DNA from: Enterococcus sp. PF1-24
Lineage (GTDB): Bacteria; Bacillota; Bacilli; Lactobacillales; Enterococcaceae
Reading direction: 5' to 3'
DNA length: 64,000 bases
NCBI RefSeq assembly: GCF_029893325.1
Contig: NZ_JARXWL010000005.1
Location: forward strand, 62,001-126,000
The notes below the pieces were generated by a model. The model was not told the DNA's origin, searched no databases, and worked only from the letters and a program-made list of their open reading frames with translations. Of this stretch, positions 26,510 through 34,692 are shown in pieces. A program made the position numbers and the translations under genes. The stretch's first letter is position 1; each line of letters starts with the position of its first letter.

Positions 26510-27319
26510 TTAAGAGGGCAAGTCTTCTGGTGGTGCGGGTTTAATCACTTGCATAAAGATAAACATTGAAACTAAAGTAATAAAAATAGAAATATCAAGA
26601 TTAATTGGTAGTAATAAAATCACAGCAGCAACTAAAACTGGAAGTGTTGCAGTGTAAATGACCGTTTTAAATATTTTAGAGAATTTTAACGGTGTGCGAC
26701 GCAGTGCCGTGTAGATTTTTCCACCAACAGCTGCTAATAACAATGCCCAAATTAATTGCCAAAAAGCTTGATAAAGTACGATAGCGAAAAATAAAAGATA
26801 AAATTGCCAGCTTAATCCTTGGGAAAGCGTAGCTTTTAAATGTTGGCTATCGAAATTTTGAAAATAACTGTCAGAATAAGGCAGTTCAATGGTATTAGTG
26901 CCTAAAATAGCTAAATATTCTTCACCAATATCAGCACTGAAAACCAATTGATCTTGCAAAATACCAATGCTGAATAAATTGTTGGAAAAATCATTGATAA
27001 CATCTTGCTTCTTACGTTTGCCTTCAGGATCGAAAGTGAAATTAAGCCAGTCAGTTTGATAAATAAAACCTTCCGCGTCCTCCTCTAAAACAATTTGATT
27101 GTTTTCTAAATGGAAAGCAGGGATCTCAGCCGCAATTTTTTGATTCTCTTGTTGAAATTCGTTGAGTTCTTGAAAAACACTTTTGGCTAAAGGTAAACTT
27201 AAAATCAAACTTAAAAAGATAACATAAAGAAAAGCTCTGAAAAATGAACTGTTTTGAGCAGCTTTTAAATCTTGTGGTTTTTGGAAAGCCCGTTTAAATA
27301 ATTGACGATTGGTTAACAA
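26510..27319 (-). CDS. DUF1189 family membrane protein
   Basis: A 269-residue protein with one N-terminal helix (FLYVIFLSLILSLPL, about 28-48), an extracytoplasmic domain of about 110 residues, and three C-terminal helices (FYLLFFAIVLYQAFWQLIWALL; TLPVLVAAVILLLP; IFITLVSMFIFMQVI). This layout and the LKAAQNSSFF start match DUF1189, a Firmicutes family related to maltodextrin-utilisation YvdJ-type proteins and of unknown role. The start is TTG with AAAGGAG 9 bases upstream. It is first of two genes on this strand, before the hydroxyacid dehydrogenase. Confidence 0.8.
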   Translation of the reverse strand: MLTNRQLFKRAFQKPQDLKAAQNSSFFRAFLYVIFLSLILSLPLAKSVFQELNEFQQENQKIAAEIPAFHLENNQIVLEEDAEGFIYQTDWLNFTFDPEGKRKKQDVINDFSNNLFSIGILQDQLVFSADIGEEYLAILGTNTIELPYSDSYFQNFDSQHLKATLSQGLSWQFYLLFFAIVLYQAFWQLIWALLLAAVGGKIYTALRRTPLKFSKIFKTVIYTATLPVLVAAVILLLPINLDISIFITLVSMFIFMQVIKPAPPEDLPS

Positions 27320-27475
27320 TAGTAAAGACTCCTTTAAAATAGGTAATGTCCTAATTCTAGCTAAGGCAACTGGTAATTACAAGGGAACATTAAAGAATTT
27401 TGAAAATCATGGCAAAATTTAACAAAGTGACGTATGATAAAAAGAGCATTTATACAATTTGAAGGGAACATCAAC

Positions 27476-27904
27476 ATGAAATTATTACTTGCGGGTAAAA
27501 AGAAATTGGAAGAATTAGGTTACTGGGAGGCGTTCTCCTATCTTTTTTTTGGTGGGGTAACCACTGTTGTGAATATTGCCGTTTTTAGCTTATTACATTA
27601 CACGTTAACGATTGATTGGATGATAGCTAATACGGTAGCGTGGTTTATTTCGGTATTGGTGGCTTTTATTACTAATAAACTATGGGTTTTTCAAACGAAA
27701 TCAGAAAATCTAAGCCATTTATTATGGGAGTTTGTTAAGTTTGTTTTTTATCGAATTTTATCATTAGGAATTGATAATGGTGTTATGTGGCTATTTATTG
27801 ATAAGCTTGGTTGGTCAACTTTTATCGTCAAAATTCTAGCACAAATTGTGGTGGTGGTAGCTAATTATGCCTTTAGTAAGTTATTTATTTTCAAAAAGGA
27901 ATAA
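27476..27904 (+). CDS. GtrA-like family protein
   Basis: A 142-residue protein with four membrane helices (YLFFGGVTTVVNIAVFSLL; WMIANTVAWFISVLVAFIT; then two more) and the family marks NKLWVFQ and a C-terminal NYAFSKLFIFKK. GtrA/GtcA proteins are thought to flip polyprenyl-phosphate sugars across the membrane for wall-polymer or lipoteichoic acid glycosylation. ATG 27476 has GAAGGGA 8 bases upstream; the ATG at 27434 lies within a TATGAT -10-like box and has no ribosome site. It is divergent from the DUF1189 operon. Confidence 0.87.
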   Translation: MKLLLAGKKKLEELGYWEAFSYLFFGGVTTVVNIAVFSLLHYTLTIDWMIANTVAWFISVLVAFITNKLWVFQTKSENLSHLLWEFVKFVFYRILSLGIDNGVMWLFIDKLGWSTFIVKILAQIVVVVANYAFSKLFIFKKE

Positions 27905-28003
27905 ATCTTTTGGTATTTGTAAGCATATCTTTTGAGCTATCTTGTAAATTTTGTTAAGCTAAAGATGTAGTTAAACAACGAAATGAATGAGGGGGATTTT
28001 AAA

Positions 28004-28612
28004 ATGACTTACCAATTACCTGAATTACCTTATGCTTATGACGCTTTGGAACCTTATATTGATGTTGAAACCATGCATTTACACCATGATAAACATCACA
28101 ATGCTTATGTGACTAATTTAAACGCAGCCATTGAAAAACATCCTGAACTTGCTGATAAAACAATTGAAGCTTTAGTAGCTGATTTAGCTGCTGTTCCTGA
28201 AGATATTCGTGGAGCTGTTCGTAATAATGGTGGGGGTCATGTCAACCATACATTCTTTTGGGAAATTTTAGCACCAAATGCTGGTGGTGAACCAACTGGT
28301 GCCATTAAAACAGCGATTGATGAAGCTTTCGGTAGCTTTCAAGCTTTTAAAGACCAATTTAAAGCAGCGGCAACAACTCGTTTCGGTTCAGGCTGGGCTT
28401 GGTTAGTTGTTGATCAAGGTAAATTGGCTGTTATGTCAACTGCCAATCAAGATTCACCACTATCTGAAGGCAAAACACCGGTTTTAGGTTTAGATGTGTG
28501 GGAACATGCTTATTATTTGAAATATAAAAACTTACGCCCTGACTATATTGACGCTTTCTGGAACTTAGTTAATTGGGATGAAGTTAACAAACGTTTCGCA
28601 GCAGCAAAATAA
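28004..28612 (+). CDS. sodA: Superoxide dismutase [Mn]
   Basis: A 202-residue Fe/Mn-type enzyme that turns superoxide into oxygen and peroxide. The metal ligands are His27, His82 (HVNHTFFWE), Asp164 and His168 (DVWEHAYY). The Gln in TANQDSPL is at the C-domain place typical of the manganese form. The ATG is preceded by GAGGGGG 8 bases upstream; the ATG at 27983 is upstream of that ribosome site. Monocistronic with its own terminator. Confidence 0.96.
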   Translation: MTYQLPELPYAYDALEPYIDVETMHLHHDKHHNAYVTNLNAAIEKHPELADKTIEALVADLAAVPEDIRGAVRNNGGGHVNHTFFWEILAPNAGGEPTGAIKTAIDEAFGSFQAFKDQFKAAATTRFGSGWAWLVVDQGKLAVMSTANQDSPLSEGKTPVLGLDVWEHAYYLKYKNLRPDYIDAFWNLVNWDEVNKRFAAAK

Positions 28613-28626
28613 AATTGTAATTAAGT

Positions 28627-28658
28627 AAAAAGGCTCAAGTCGTGAGCCTTTTTTTTTA
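28627..28658 (+). terminator. Terminator of sodA
   Basis: AAAAAGGCTCA pairs with TGAGCCTTTTT, 5-base loop, long T run. Confidence 0.93.
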
Positions 28659-28671
28659 TGGTTATTTTCGC

Positions 28672-28677
28672 TATAAT
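28672..28677 (+). promoter_or_regulatory. -10 element of dapF
   Basis: TATAAT 45 bases before the ATG; the -35 region is only T-rich. Confidence 0.5.
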
Positions 28678-28721
28678 GTGAATAAGTTTTTTCCATTAAA
28701 TAATAAGGAGTTATATAACTT

Positions 28722-29705
28722 ATGCAACTATATAAAGTCCATGGCTCTGAAAATGATTTTTTCATTTTAGATCAGCGACAATTTTCTGAGAAACTTTCAG
28801 ATGGAACGATTGATGAATTACGACAAGCTATCTGTCCTCGTACAACTGGTTTATTAGGCGGGGCAGATGGAATTTTATTAGTGGAAGCCACTACTGATCA
28901 ACAAACTTTAGCGCAAATGCGGGTAATTAACAGTGATGGTAGTGAAGCCAGCATGTGTGGCAACGGCTTGCGAACGGTGGCCCGCTATTTAGCTGAAAAA
29001 CATCATTTGACAAGTTTTAAAGTTAAAACAATGCATGGGGATTTAAGCGTTAGCCAGGCACCAGCAATTTTTAATAAAATTGCTACGTATCAAGTGGAAA
29101 TTTCGCCAGTTAGTTTTGAACCGACAGCCATCCCTGTAAATTTACCTTCAGGCCAGTATCTTAATCAAGTGTTACCAGAGCTTTCAGAAACGTTACGCTT
29201 TTCGATTGTTGCTGTTCCTAATCCTCATTTAATTACTTTTGTCAGTCATGAAGTCTTGGAAAGTGATTTATTAGAGAAAATTGCCAGTAAAGTGAATCAG
29301 GAAAATGCTTTATTTCCAGATGGCGTAAATGTCAGTTTTGTTGAAATTTTAGAGGAAAATCGACTTTTTGTGCGGACTTATGAGCGGGGTGTGGGTTTAA
29401 CTAATGCTTGCGGAACTGCTATGAGTGCTAGTAGCTTGATTTATGCTTTGCTGCAAGGCGCAAAATTCGAACAATTAATCACGGTGGTTAATCCGGGTGG
29501 CTTGGTGCAAACGCGAGTTCATCAGCGAGCAAATGGTAGCTATTGGATGGATTTAATCGGTAATGCGACAGTTACCCACGAAATAACGGGTGAATTGGCA
29601 GATTTTCTAAAAAGCGAAGTTAATTTACTAAAATTGAGAGAAACCCATGAACAAAGGGATTATCAGCAGTTTTTAGCTGCAATCGCCAGTGCTGTTGATT
29701 GCTAG
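28722..29705 (+). CDS. dapF: Diaminopimelate epimerase
   Basis: A 327-residue epimerase converting LL- to meso-diaminopimelate, with its two catalytic cysteines visible: Cys79 in MCGNGLR and Cys230 in ACGTAMSA. The GSENDFFILD start, NSDGSEASM and FVRTYERGVG are family marks. It is longer than the usual 275 residues because of an insert around 130-150 and a C-terminal tail. Enterococci usually have lysine-type peptidoglycan, so this gene more likely serves lysine synthesis. No other lysine-pathway gene is in the window. AAGGAG lies before the ATG. Confidence 0.93.
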   Translation: MQLYKVHGSENDFFILDQRQFSEKLSDGTIDELRQAICPRTTGLLGGADGILLVEATTDQQTLAQMRVINSDGSEASMCGNGLRTVARYLAEKHHLTSFKVKTMHGDLSVSQAPAIFNKIATYQVEISPVSFEPTAIPVNLPSGQYLNQVLPELSETLRFSIVAVPNPHLITFVSHEVLESDLLEKIASKVNQENALFPDGVNVSFVEILEENRLFVRTYERGVGLTNACGTAMSASSLIYALLQGAKFEQLITVVNPGGLVQTRVHQRANGSYWMDLIGNATVTHEITGELADFLKSEVNLLKLRETHEQRDYQQFLAAIASAVDC

Positions 29706-29727
29706 CCCTGGTAGAATCAGCTATAAT
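29699..29727 (+). promoter_or_regulatory. Promoter of the cold-shock gene
   Basis: TTGCTA (29699-29704), 17 bases, TATAAT (29722-29727); the -35 overlaps the dapF stop codon. Confidence 0.65.
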
Positions 29728-29779
29728 AAACGAGTGGAAATCAATCCGCTAGATATTATTTTGGAGGCTGTGAGTGCGT

Positions 29780-29980
29780 ATGAAACAAGGAACGGTTAAA
29801 TGGTTTAATAATGAAAAAGGCTTTGGATTTATCTCGATTGATGGACAAGAAGATGTATTTGTTCATTTTTCAGCAATTCAAGGAGATGGCTACAAATCTC
29901 TTGAAGAAGGTCAAGCAGTTGAATTTTCAATTGTTGATGGCGTTCGGGGACCACAAGCTGCAGACGTTGTTAAACGCTAA
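29780..29980 (+). CDS. csp: Cold-shock domain protein
   Basis: A 66-residue CspA-type protein, a single OB fold binding RNA and single-stranded DNA. RNP-1 is KGFGFI and RNP-2 is [16 protein letters not shown] and GPQAADV are also standard. The start is ambiguous: GGAGG is 12 bases from ATG 29780 but only 6 from an in-frame GTG at 29774 that would add two residues. ATG is kept because the family nearly always starts M-x-KGTVKWF-like. The 5' leader is about 46 bases, short for a cold-induced csp gene. Confidence 0.94.
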   Translation: MKQGTVKWFNNEKGFGFISIDGQEDVFVHFSAIQGDGYKSLEEGQAVEFSIVDGVRGPQAADVVKR

Positions 29981-29991
29981 TTAAAGAAATA

Positions 29992-30047
29992 ATAGGTGGC
30001 AGGAGTAATTTTTTTGCAGTGATTACTTATTGCACCTATTTTTTTGT
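29992..30047 (+). terminator. Terminator of the cold-shock gene
   Basis: ATAGGTG pairs with CACCTAT and GTAAT with ATTAC inside, followed by T7. Confidence 0.8.
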
Positions 30048-30378
30048 AAAAAATAACAAATGTAATAACTTTTAATCGAAAATGACGGGAATTTCATAGC
30101 TACAAGTTATAAAAATGTAAGGTCATATTTATCTTTTTTGTTACAAGAAAGCGTCTTTCTTTACAATAAGATTAAAAAAATCTATAGAAATTTGTGATTT
30201 TACGGTTTTAATTGAATTGTAATTCTTTTTTTGGTATCTTTTGATAAGTGGAGTTAATTCTTCACTTATTTTAATTAAATAAAAAAAGTCAGTGTCTCCA
30301 TGACTTTTAATAATCTTAGCTGTTAGATTTTGTTTTTTAGAAAAAATCTTTCCGCTGCTTGAATAGGGAGTTTAATTT
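30048..30378 (+). promoter_or_regulatory. Long gene-free stretch: LCP promoter, inverted-repeat operator candidate and hairpin leader
   Basis: No gene is seen. The promoter is TTGTTA (30138-30143), 18 bases, TACAAT (30162-30167). The spacer holds a 17-base inverted repeat AAGAAAG-CGT-CTTTCTT (30145-30161). The leader of about 200 bases has at least three hairpins: ATAAGTG/CACTTAT followed by TTTT (about 30243-30270), AAAAGTCA/TGACTTTT (about 30285-30310) and AGATTTT/AAAAATCT (about 30326-30350). Confidence 0.5.
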
Positions 30379-31335
30379 ATGCGTATCTGGCAAAAAATTG
30401 TCTTAGGCTTTACTTTTTTAATCTTAGTACTTGTTACAACAGGAACGGTTTATTTTGCTAAGTTTCTTAGTGACACAAGTCAAACGATGGCCAATATTTA
30501 TGTGCCGGTTGAACGAATTGATGCACCACAACGAGATATTGATTTTTCTCAGCTAGAACCTTTTTCAATTTTACTATTAGGGGTTGATACTAATAGCGAG
30601 CGTGAAGGCGATGGCGATGGCGGTAGAACGGACTCAATGATTGTTGCTACCATTAATCCTGGTAAAGAGCAAACAACATTAGTTAGTATTCCTCGTGATA
30701 CTTTAGTTTATATGGACTACGATTATGATGGCTATACAGTTGGCTGGGATAAAGTCAATTCGGCTTATGCTTATGGTGGCGAAGCTTTAGCAATTCATGT
30801 AGTTGAAAAACTATTAGATATTCCGATTGATCATGTTGCTACTGTTAATATGGATGGCATGATTGAATTAATTGATGCGGTTGATGGTATTGACGTAGAT
30901 AATCAATTTACTTTTGAACTTGATGGGGAGTATTTTGAACCTGGTATGCAACACATGAATGGTCGTCGTTCTGTTATGTATGCCCGCATGCGTTATGAAG
31001 ATGAACGTGGCGATTATGGTCGACAAGAGCGCCAACGAGAAGTTTTAGGTAAAGTTTTTGATAAATTGAAATCAGTAGATATTATTACTAAATATCAAAG
31101 TTTATTGGAAGTTCTTAGTAAAAATGGACAAACCGATTTAAGTTGGCAACAAATCGAGCCACTGCTTGATTATCTACCAGCCTTAAAGAACTTTACTAGT
31201 GATCAATTACAAGGTGAAGATTATATTGGTGATGGCGAAACTGGCATGGAAGAAATCTCTTACCAAAAAGCCAGTGAATATGAGCTAGATCGCGTTCAAG
31301 CCTTATTAAAAGATCAATTACAACAAGTTGAATAA
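30379..31335 (+). CDS. LCP (LytR-CpsA-Psr) family cell-wall polymer ligase
   Basis: A 318-residue protein with an N-terminal membrane helix (8-28) and an outside LCP domain: FSILLLGVDTN, GGRTDSMIVATINP, LVSIPRDTLVYM (conserved Arg for the pyrophosphate), KVNSAYAYGG, and YARMRYEDERGDYGRQERQREVL. LCP enzymes attach teichoic acid or capsule chains from undecaprenyl pyrophosphate to peptidoglycan. The ribosome site is TAGGGAG. It has a long structured leader and an operator-like repeat, which suggests regulated expression. The acceptor polymer is not told by neighbours. Confidence 0.93.
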   Translation: MRIWQKIVLGFTFLILVLVTTGTVYFAKFLSDTSQTMANIYVPVERIDAPQRDIDFSQLEPFSILLLGVDTNSEREGDGDGGRTDSMIVATINPGKEQTTLVSIPRDTLVYMDYDYDGYTVGWDKVNSAYAYGGEALAIHVVEKLLDIPIDHVATVNMDGMIELIDAVDGIDVDNQFTFELDGEYFEPGMQHMNGRRSVMYARMRYEDERGDYGRQERQREVLGKVFDKLKSVDIITKYQSLLEVLSKNGQTDLSWQQIEPLLDYLPALKNFTSDQLQGEDYIGDGETGMEEISYQKASEYELDRVQALLKDQLQQVE

Positions 31336-31527
31336 TTAAAAGTAAGCTGAAGTGAGTTATTACTTCAGCTTATTGCTTATGGTTAAAGAACAAATCAAGG
31401 CAAACGCTTTTAAGATTAAGCAAAATAGTGTATAGTAATAAATGTGAGATCTTGCTAATTGGCTAAATGAGTTAATTGAGCAGACAAATAAAGTTAAACA
31501 TTTAAAATGAATCAAGAGCAAAAATGA

Positions 31528-31550
31528 AGATAAGTTCTTTAGACTTATCT
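31528..31550 (+). promoter_or_regulatory. Hairpin in the leader of the DUF4145 gene
   Basis: AGATAAGT pairs perfectly with ACTTATCT around a 7-base loop, 12 bases before the AAGGA ribosome site. A -10-like TATAGT lies upstream at 31431-31436. Confidence 0.4.
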
Positions 31551-31576
31551 AGTTTTATAATAAGGATGTGGCGAAA

Positions 31577-32233
31577 ATGAAATATATTAATGATTTAAAC
31601 TTGAAATGGGCAGTAACTGATTTAGCTGAAAAGGAATTTACTTGTGGCTATTGTGAAGAACACAATCGTTCTGACAAAGGTATGGTTCTAATTGAAACAG
31701 CTAGCGATGAATACCATCAAGAAGGCGGTATTTACATTTGTGCACACTGTAAAATGCCAACGTTTTTATGGGAAGATATGCAAGTACCTGGCGTTAAAAT
31801 CGGTAGTAAAATCAGCGAAGTTTCTAGTGAAATCACAACTTTATATGATGAAGCTCGCTTAGCTTATTCGGCAGGTGCTTATACTGGAGCGGTTTTACTT
31901 TGTCAAAAAATCTTAATGAACGCCAGTGTTGAATTGGGAGCAGAACCTAACTTATCATTTGTTGATTATGTAGATTACTTAGATGAAAATCACTATGTGA
32001 CAGCGAAAATTCAAACATGGGTGAATCGTTTGCGTTTAGAAGATTCTGAAGAAAGCCATGAAATTGCAATTAAAACGAAACAACATGCGGCTGACTTGAT
32101 TAAATTCTGTGAAATGGTTATGAAAATTAACTTTGAATATCCACGCTTATTGGAAGGTTTACAAATTGAAGAGGCAGAACCTGAAACAGATTTTGAAAAC
32201 GAATCAGAGAATGATTTTGAATCTGTATTTTAA
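31577..32233 (+). CDS. DUF4145 protein with N-terminal zinc ribbon
   Basis: A 218-residue cytoplasmic protein. Two CX2C pairs (Cys23/Cys26 in CGYC, Cys55/Cys58 in CAHC) make a zinc ribbon. The DUF4145 helical domain follows (LYDEARLAYSAGAYTGAVLLCQK ... HAADLIKFCEMVM, about 90-190), then a very acidic tail. DUF4145 occurs in restriction and defence proteins but also alone; here there is no nuclease or methylase partner. ATG 31577 has AAGGA 10 bases upstream; the GTG at 31568 is too close to it. Function unknown. Confidence 0.82.
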   Translation: MKYINDLNLKWAVTDLAEKEFTCGYCEEHNRSDKGMVLIETASDEYHQEGGIYICAHCKMPTFLWEDMQVPGVKIGSKISEVSSEITTLYDEARLAYSAGAYTGAVLLCQKILMNASVELGAEPNLSFVDYVDYLDENHYVTAKIQTWVNRLRLEDSEESHEIAIKTKQHAADLIKFCEMVMKINFEYPRLLEGLQIEEAEPETDFENESENDFESVF

Positions 32234-32243
32234 ATAAAAACGT

Positions 32244-32283
32244 AGTGAGGGAGACAAGAATTTCTTGTCTCCCTTACTTTTTT
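32244..32283 (+). terminator. Terminator of the DUF4145 gene
   Basis: A stem of about 16 bp, core GGGAGACAAG / CTTGTCTCCC, followed by T6. Confidence 0.92.
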
Positions 32284-32347
32284 GCTTTTAAATGAGCAAA
32301 ATCAACGCTAAAATTTGCATTTGCATTTCTCTTAAACACTGAATGAG

Positions 32348-33718
32348 CTATTTCTTTGTTAATTTAACTACGACTTCACAGCGGGCGGTTTGCGGGAACA
32401 TATCTACGGATTGTAAGTAATCGACTTGGTAGAGTTTGGTTAATGCTACTAAATCTTTTGCTAGAGTCGAAACATTACAAGAGATATAGACAATCTTTTT
32501 CGGTGCTAGTTGCAACAAGGTTTGTTTCAGTTTTTCATCTAAACCTGTCCGTGGGGGATCTACCACCACGCCATCAGGCCGGAAGCCAGCTTTTTGCCAC
32601 TGGGGTAAAATAACTTCGGCAGCACCGGTTTCGTAAAAAGTATTTTGATAGCCTAATTTTTCTGCATTGTGATTGGCATCAGCGACGGCTTGAGGAATGA
32701 TATCCATGCCGCGAACTTCCGCAACTTCTTTGGCGAAGCTTAAGCCAATTGTTCCAACGCCGCAATAAGCATCAACAATTTTTTCGTTTTTTTGCGGCGC
32801 TAAGGCTTTAATCGCTTCTTGGTAAAGGACTGCAGTTTGTTGCGGATTTAATTGGAAAAAGGCCCGCGGGGATAATTCAAAGACGACTTCATTAATTTGT
32901 TCGGTAATGGCTTCTTTTCCCCATAAAAAGATGGTTTCATCTCCCATAATTAAAGAAGTTTTTTTCTCCTGGATATTTTGCATAACAGAAACAACTTCTG
33001 GTAAGCGTTGGCTAATTTCTCTAAGCAAAGGATTGATTTGCGGAATTTTTTTTGTGTGAGAAATCAGAACGACTTGAACTTCACCAGTTTTAATGCCAAT
33101 TCGCACCATGATTGTTCGCAGAATCCCACTGTTTTTGTGTTCATCATAAATTGGAATATTATATTTATTTAAAAGTTGTACGACCGTATTCATGACTTTT
33201 TGGGTAGTTTTTTCTTGAACCAGACAATCATTAATTGGCACTAATTGGTGACTGTTGGGTTGATAAAGGCCGGCTTCAATTTTGTTTAATTGTTGGTTTT
33301 TTCTTAATTGAAATTGGGCTTTATTACGATAATGATAAGGTGTTTCCATACCAAGAGTAGGTTTAATCGAATAATTTTGATAGCCATTTGGTTTAAATTT
33401 ATTCAAGGCTTGTTTTAATAAGTCAGTTTTAAACGCCAATTGTCCTTGATAATCAAGGTGTTGCAACTGACAGCCACCGCAAGTTTCGTAAACACTGCAA
33501 GGGGGCGTAACTCGTTGGGGACTTTTTTTCAAAATATTTAATAAGCGTCCTTCGGCGAATTTCGGCGTGACTTTAGTGATTTCTACTTGGACTTGCTCTT
33601 TTGGCAAAGCTAAAGGGACAAAGATGATTAATTTTTGATAATAACCGATACCTTCGCCGTTAATGCCTAGTCGTTTAATTTGAAGATTAATTTTTTGTGA
33701 TTCTTTTAAGTTGACCAT
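32348..33718 (-). CDS. rlmD: 23S rRNA (uracil-5-)-methyltransferase, RlmCD/RumA type
   Basis: A 456-residue SAM-dependent RNA methyltransferase. An N-terminal TRAM domain (QIKRLGINGEGIGYYQ) precedes an iron-sulfur cysteine cluster (CSVYETCGGCQLQH). The catalytic domain has VDAYCGVGTIGLSFA, VVDPPRTGLD and the catalytic Cys in YISCNVSTLA. In Gram-positives one such enzyme can methylate two uridines of 23S rRNA; which site this one acts on is not known, and the symbol is provisional. The ATG has GAAAGGAT upstream. Monocistronic, divergent from recX. Confidence 0.9.
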   Translation of the reverse strand: MVNLKESQKINLQIKRLGINGEGIGYYQKLIIFVPLALPKEQVQVEITKVTPKFAEGRLLNILKKSPQRVTPPCSVYETCGGCQLQHLDYQGQLAFKTDLLKQALNKFKPNGYQNYSIKPTLGMETPYHYRNKAQFQLRKNQQLNKIEAGLYQPNSHQLVPINDCLVQEKTTQKVMNTVVQLLNKYNIPIYDEHKNSGILRTIMVRIGIKTGEVQVVLISHTKKIPQINPLLREISQRLPEVVSVMQNIQEKKTSLIMGDETIFLWGKEAITEQINEVVFELSPRAFFQLNPQQTAVLYQEAIKALAPQKNEKIVDAYCGVGTIGLSFAKEVAEVRGMDIIPQAVADANHNAEKLGYQNTFYETGAAEVILPQWQKAGFRPDGVVVDPPRTGLDEKLKQTLLQLAPKKIVYISCNVSTLAKDLVALTKLYQVDYLQSVDMFPQTARCEVVVKLTKK

Positions 33719-33850
33719 TGTGAATCCTTTCAGTAAATAAATATTTTTTTAAAGAAAAGGTTAGTTTTATGAATAACCTGCTTAATTTTTGAGAAATAAT
33801 CGTAACTGTGGTTATTTTAGCACAGAATCTTTTTCATTCATAATTTCTTG

Positions 33851-33859
33851 TGGTAAAAT
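33851..33859 (+). promoter_or_regulatory. Extended -10 promoter of recX-mutY
   Basis: TGG followed by TAAAAT, 35 bases before the recX ATG. Confidence 0.55.
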
Positions 33860-33894
33860 ATGTAGAATATACGTTCGAAAATGGAGCTGAGAAA

Positions 33895-34692
33895 ATGCTA
33901 ACAGTAGAAAAAGTTGCTAAAGGTAAAGGGAATTTCTATATTGTCACCTTCTCCAACAAGGAAAAAGTACAATTGTCAGAAGATGCTTTTGTAAGATATC
34001 GCTTATTAAAAGGCCAAGAGTTGACAGAAGAACGTTTAAAAGAAATTAAAGCAACAGCAGGTTATGATTTAGGTTTACAGTTGGCTTATCATTATTTAAG
34101 TTATCAAATCCATACTGAAAAAGAAGTCTTTACTTATTTGAAAGAAAAAGAAATCAGCTTAGCCGATAGTAAAAAAATAATGGAAAAGCTACGAGAATTG
34201 GCTTTAGTGGATGATCGGCGCTTTGGTGAAAACTATGTGCGTACGCAAGTCCGTTTAAGCGACAAGGGACCGAATTTTTTAGCTCAACAATTACGGCAAA
34301 AAGGCTTGAAACCAGAAGATATTGAAGCTGGCTTAGCTTTTTATCCATTATCTGATCAGTTAGAAGTTGCTTTAAGGACTGCTGAAAAGATTTTGAAAAA
34401 GCAACGAAATAAGAGTAGTCGCGAAAGATTTCAAAAAGCCAAACAGCAATTAATGCAAAAAGGTTTCTCGCAAGAAGTGATTAATGAGGTTTTAGCAATT
34501 TTAACAGAAGAGCCTAATCCCGAAGCGGAATATGAATCGCTGGTTTTTCAAGGGGATAAATTATGGCAGCGAAATCAACGTTTAGAAATCAGAAAGCGTC
34601 AGCAAAAAGTCAAACAGAGCTTATACCAAAAAGGCTTTTCTTTTGAGTTGATTCAGCGTTATTTAGAGGAGAAAGTAGAATTTGATGAATAA
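33895..34692 (+). CDS. recX: Regulatory protein RecX
   Basis: A 265-residue helical-repeat protein that curbs RecA filament growth. Repeats begin ALVDDRRFGENYV and DKGPNFLAQQLRQKGL, with LMQKGFSQEVINEVL and LYQKGFSFELIQRYL near the end, giving three tandem three-helix units. The start is ATG 33895 with TGGAG 8 bases upstream; the earlier GTG at 33850 lies in the promoter. It overlaps mutY by 8 bases, so the two are coupled. Confidence 0.92.
   Translation: MLTVEKVAKGKGNFYIVTFSNKEKVQLSEDAFVRYRLLKGQELTEERLKEIKATAGYDLGLQLAYHYLSYQIHTEKEVFTYLKEKEISLADSKKIMEKLRELALVDDRRFGENYVRTQVRLSDKGPNFLAQQLRQKGLKPEDIEAGLAFYPLSDQLEVALRTAEKILKKQRNKSSRERFQKAKQQLMQKGFSQEVINEVLAILTEEPNPEAEYESLVFQGDKLWQRNQRLEIRKRQQKVKQSLYQKGFSFELIQRYLEEKVEFDE

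Noticed and set aside
30145-30161. The LCP promoter repeat as a catabolite-response (cre) site
   Set aside because: It has the central CG but misses several fixed positions of the cre consensus, notably the opening T and the closing CA.
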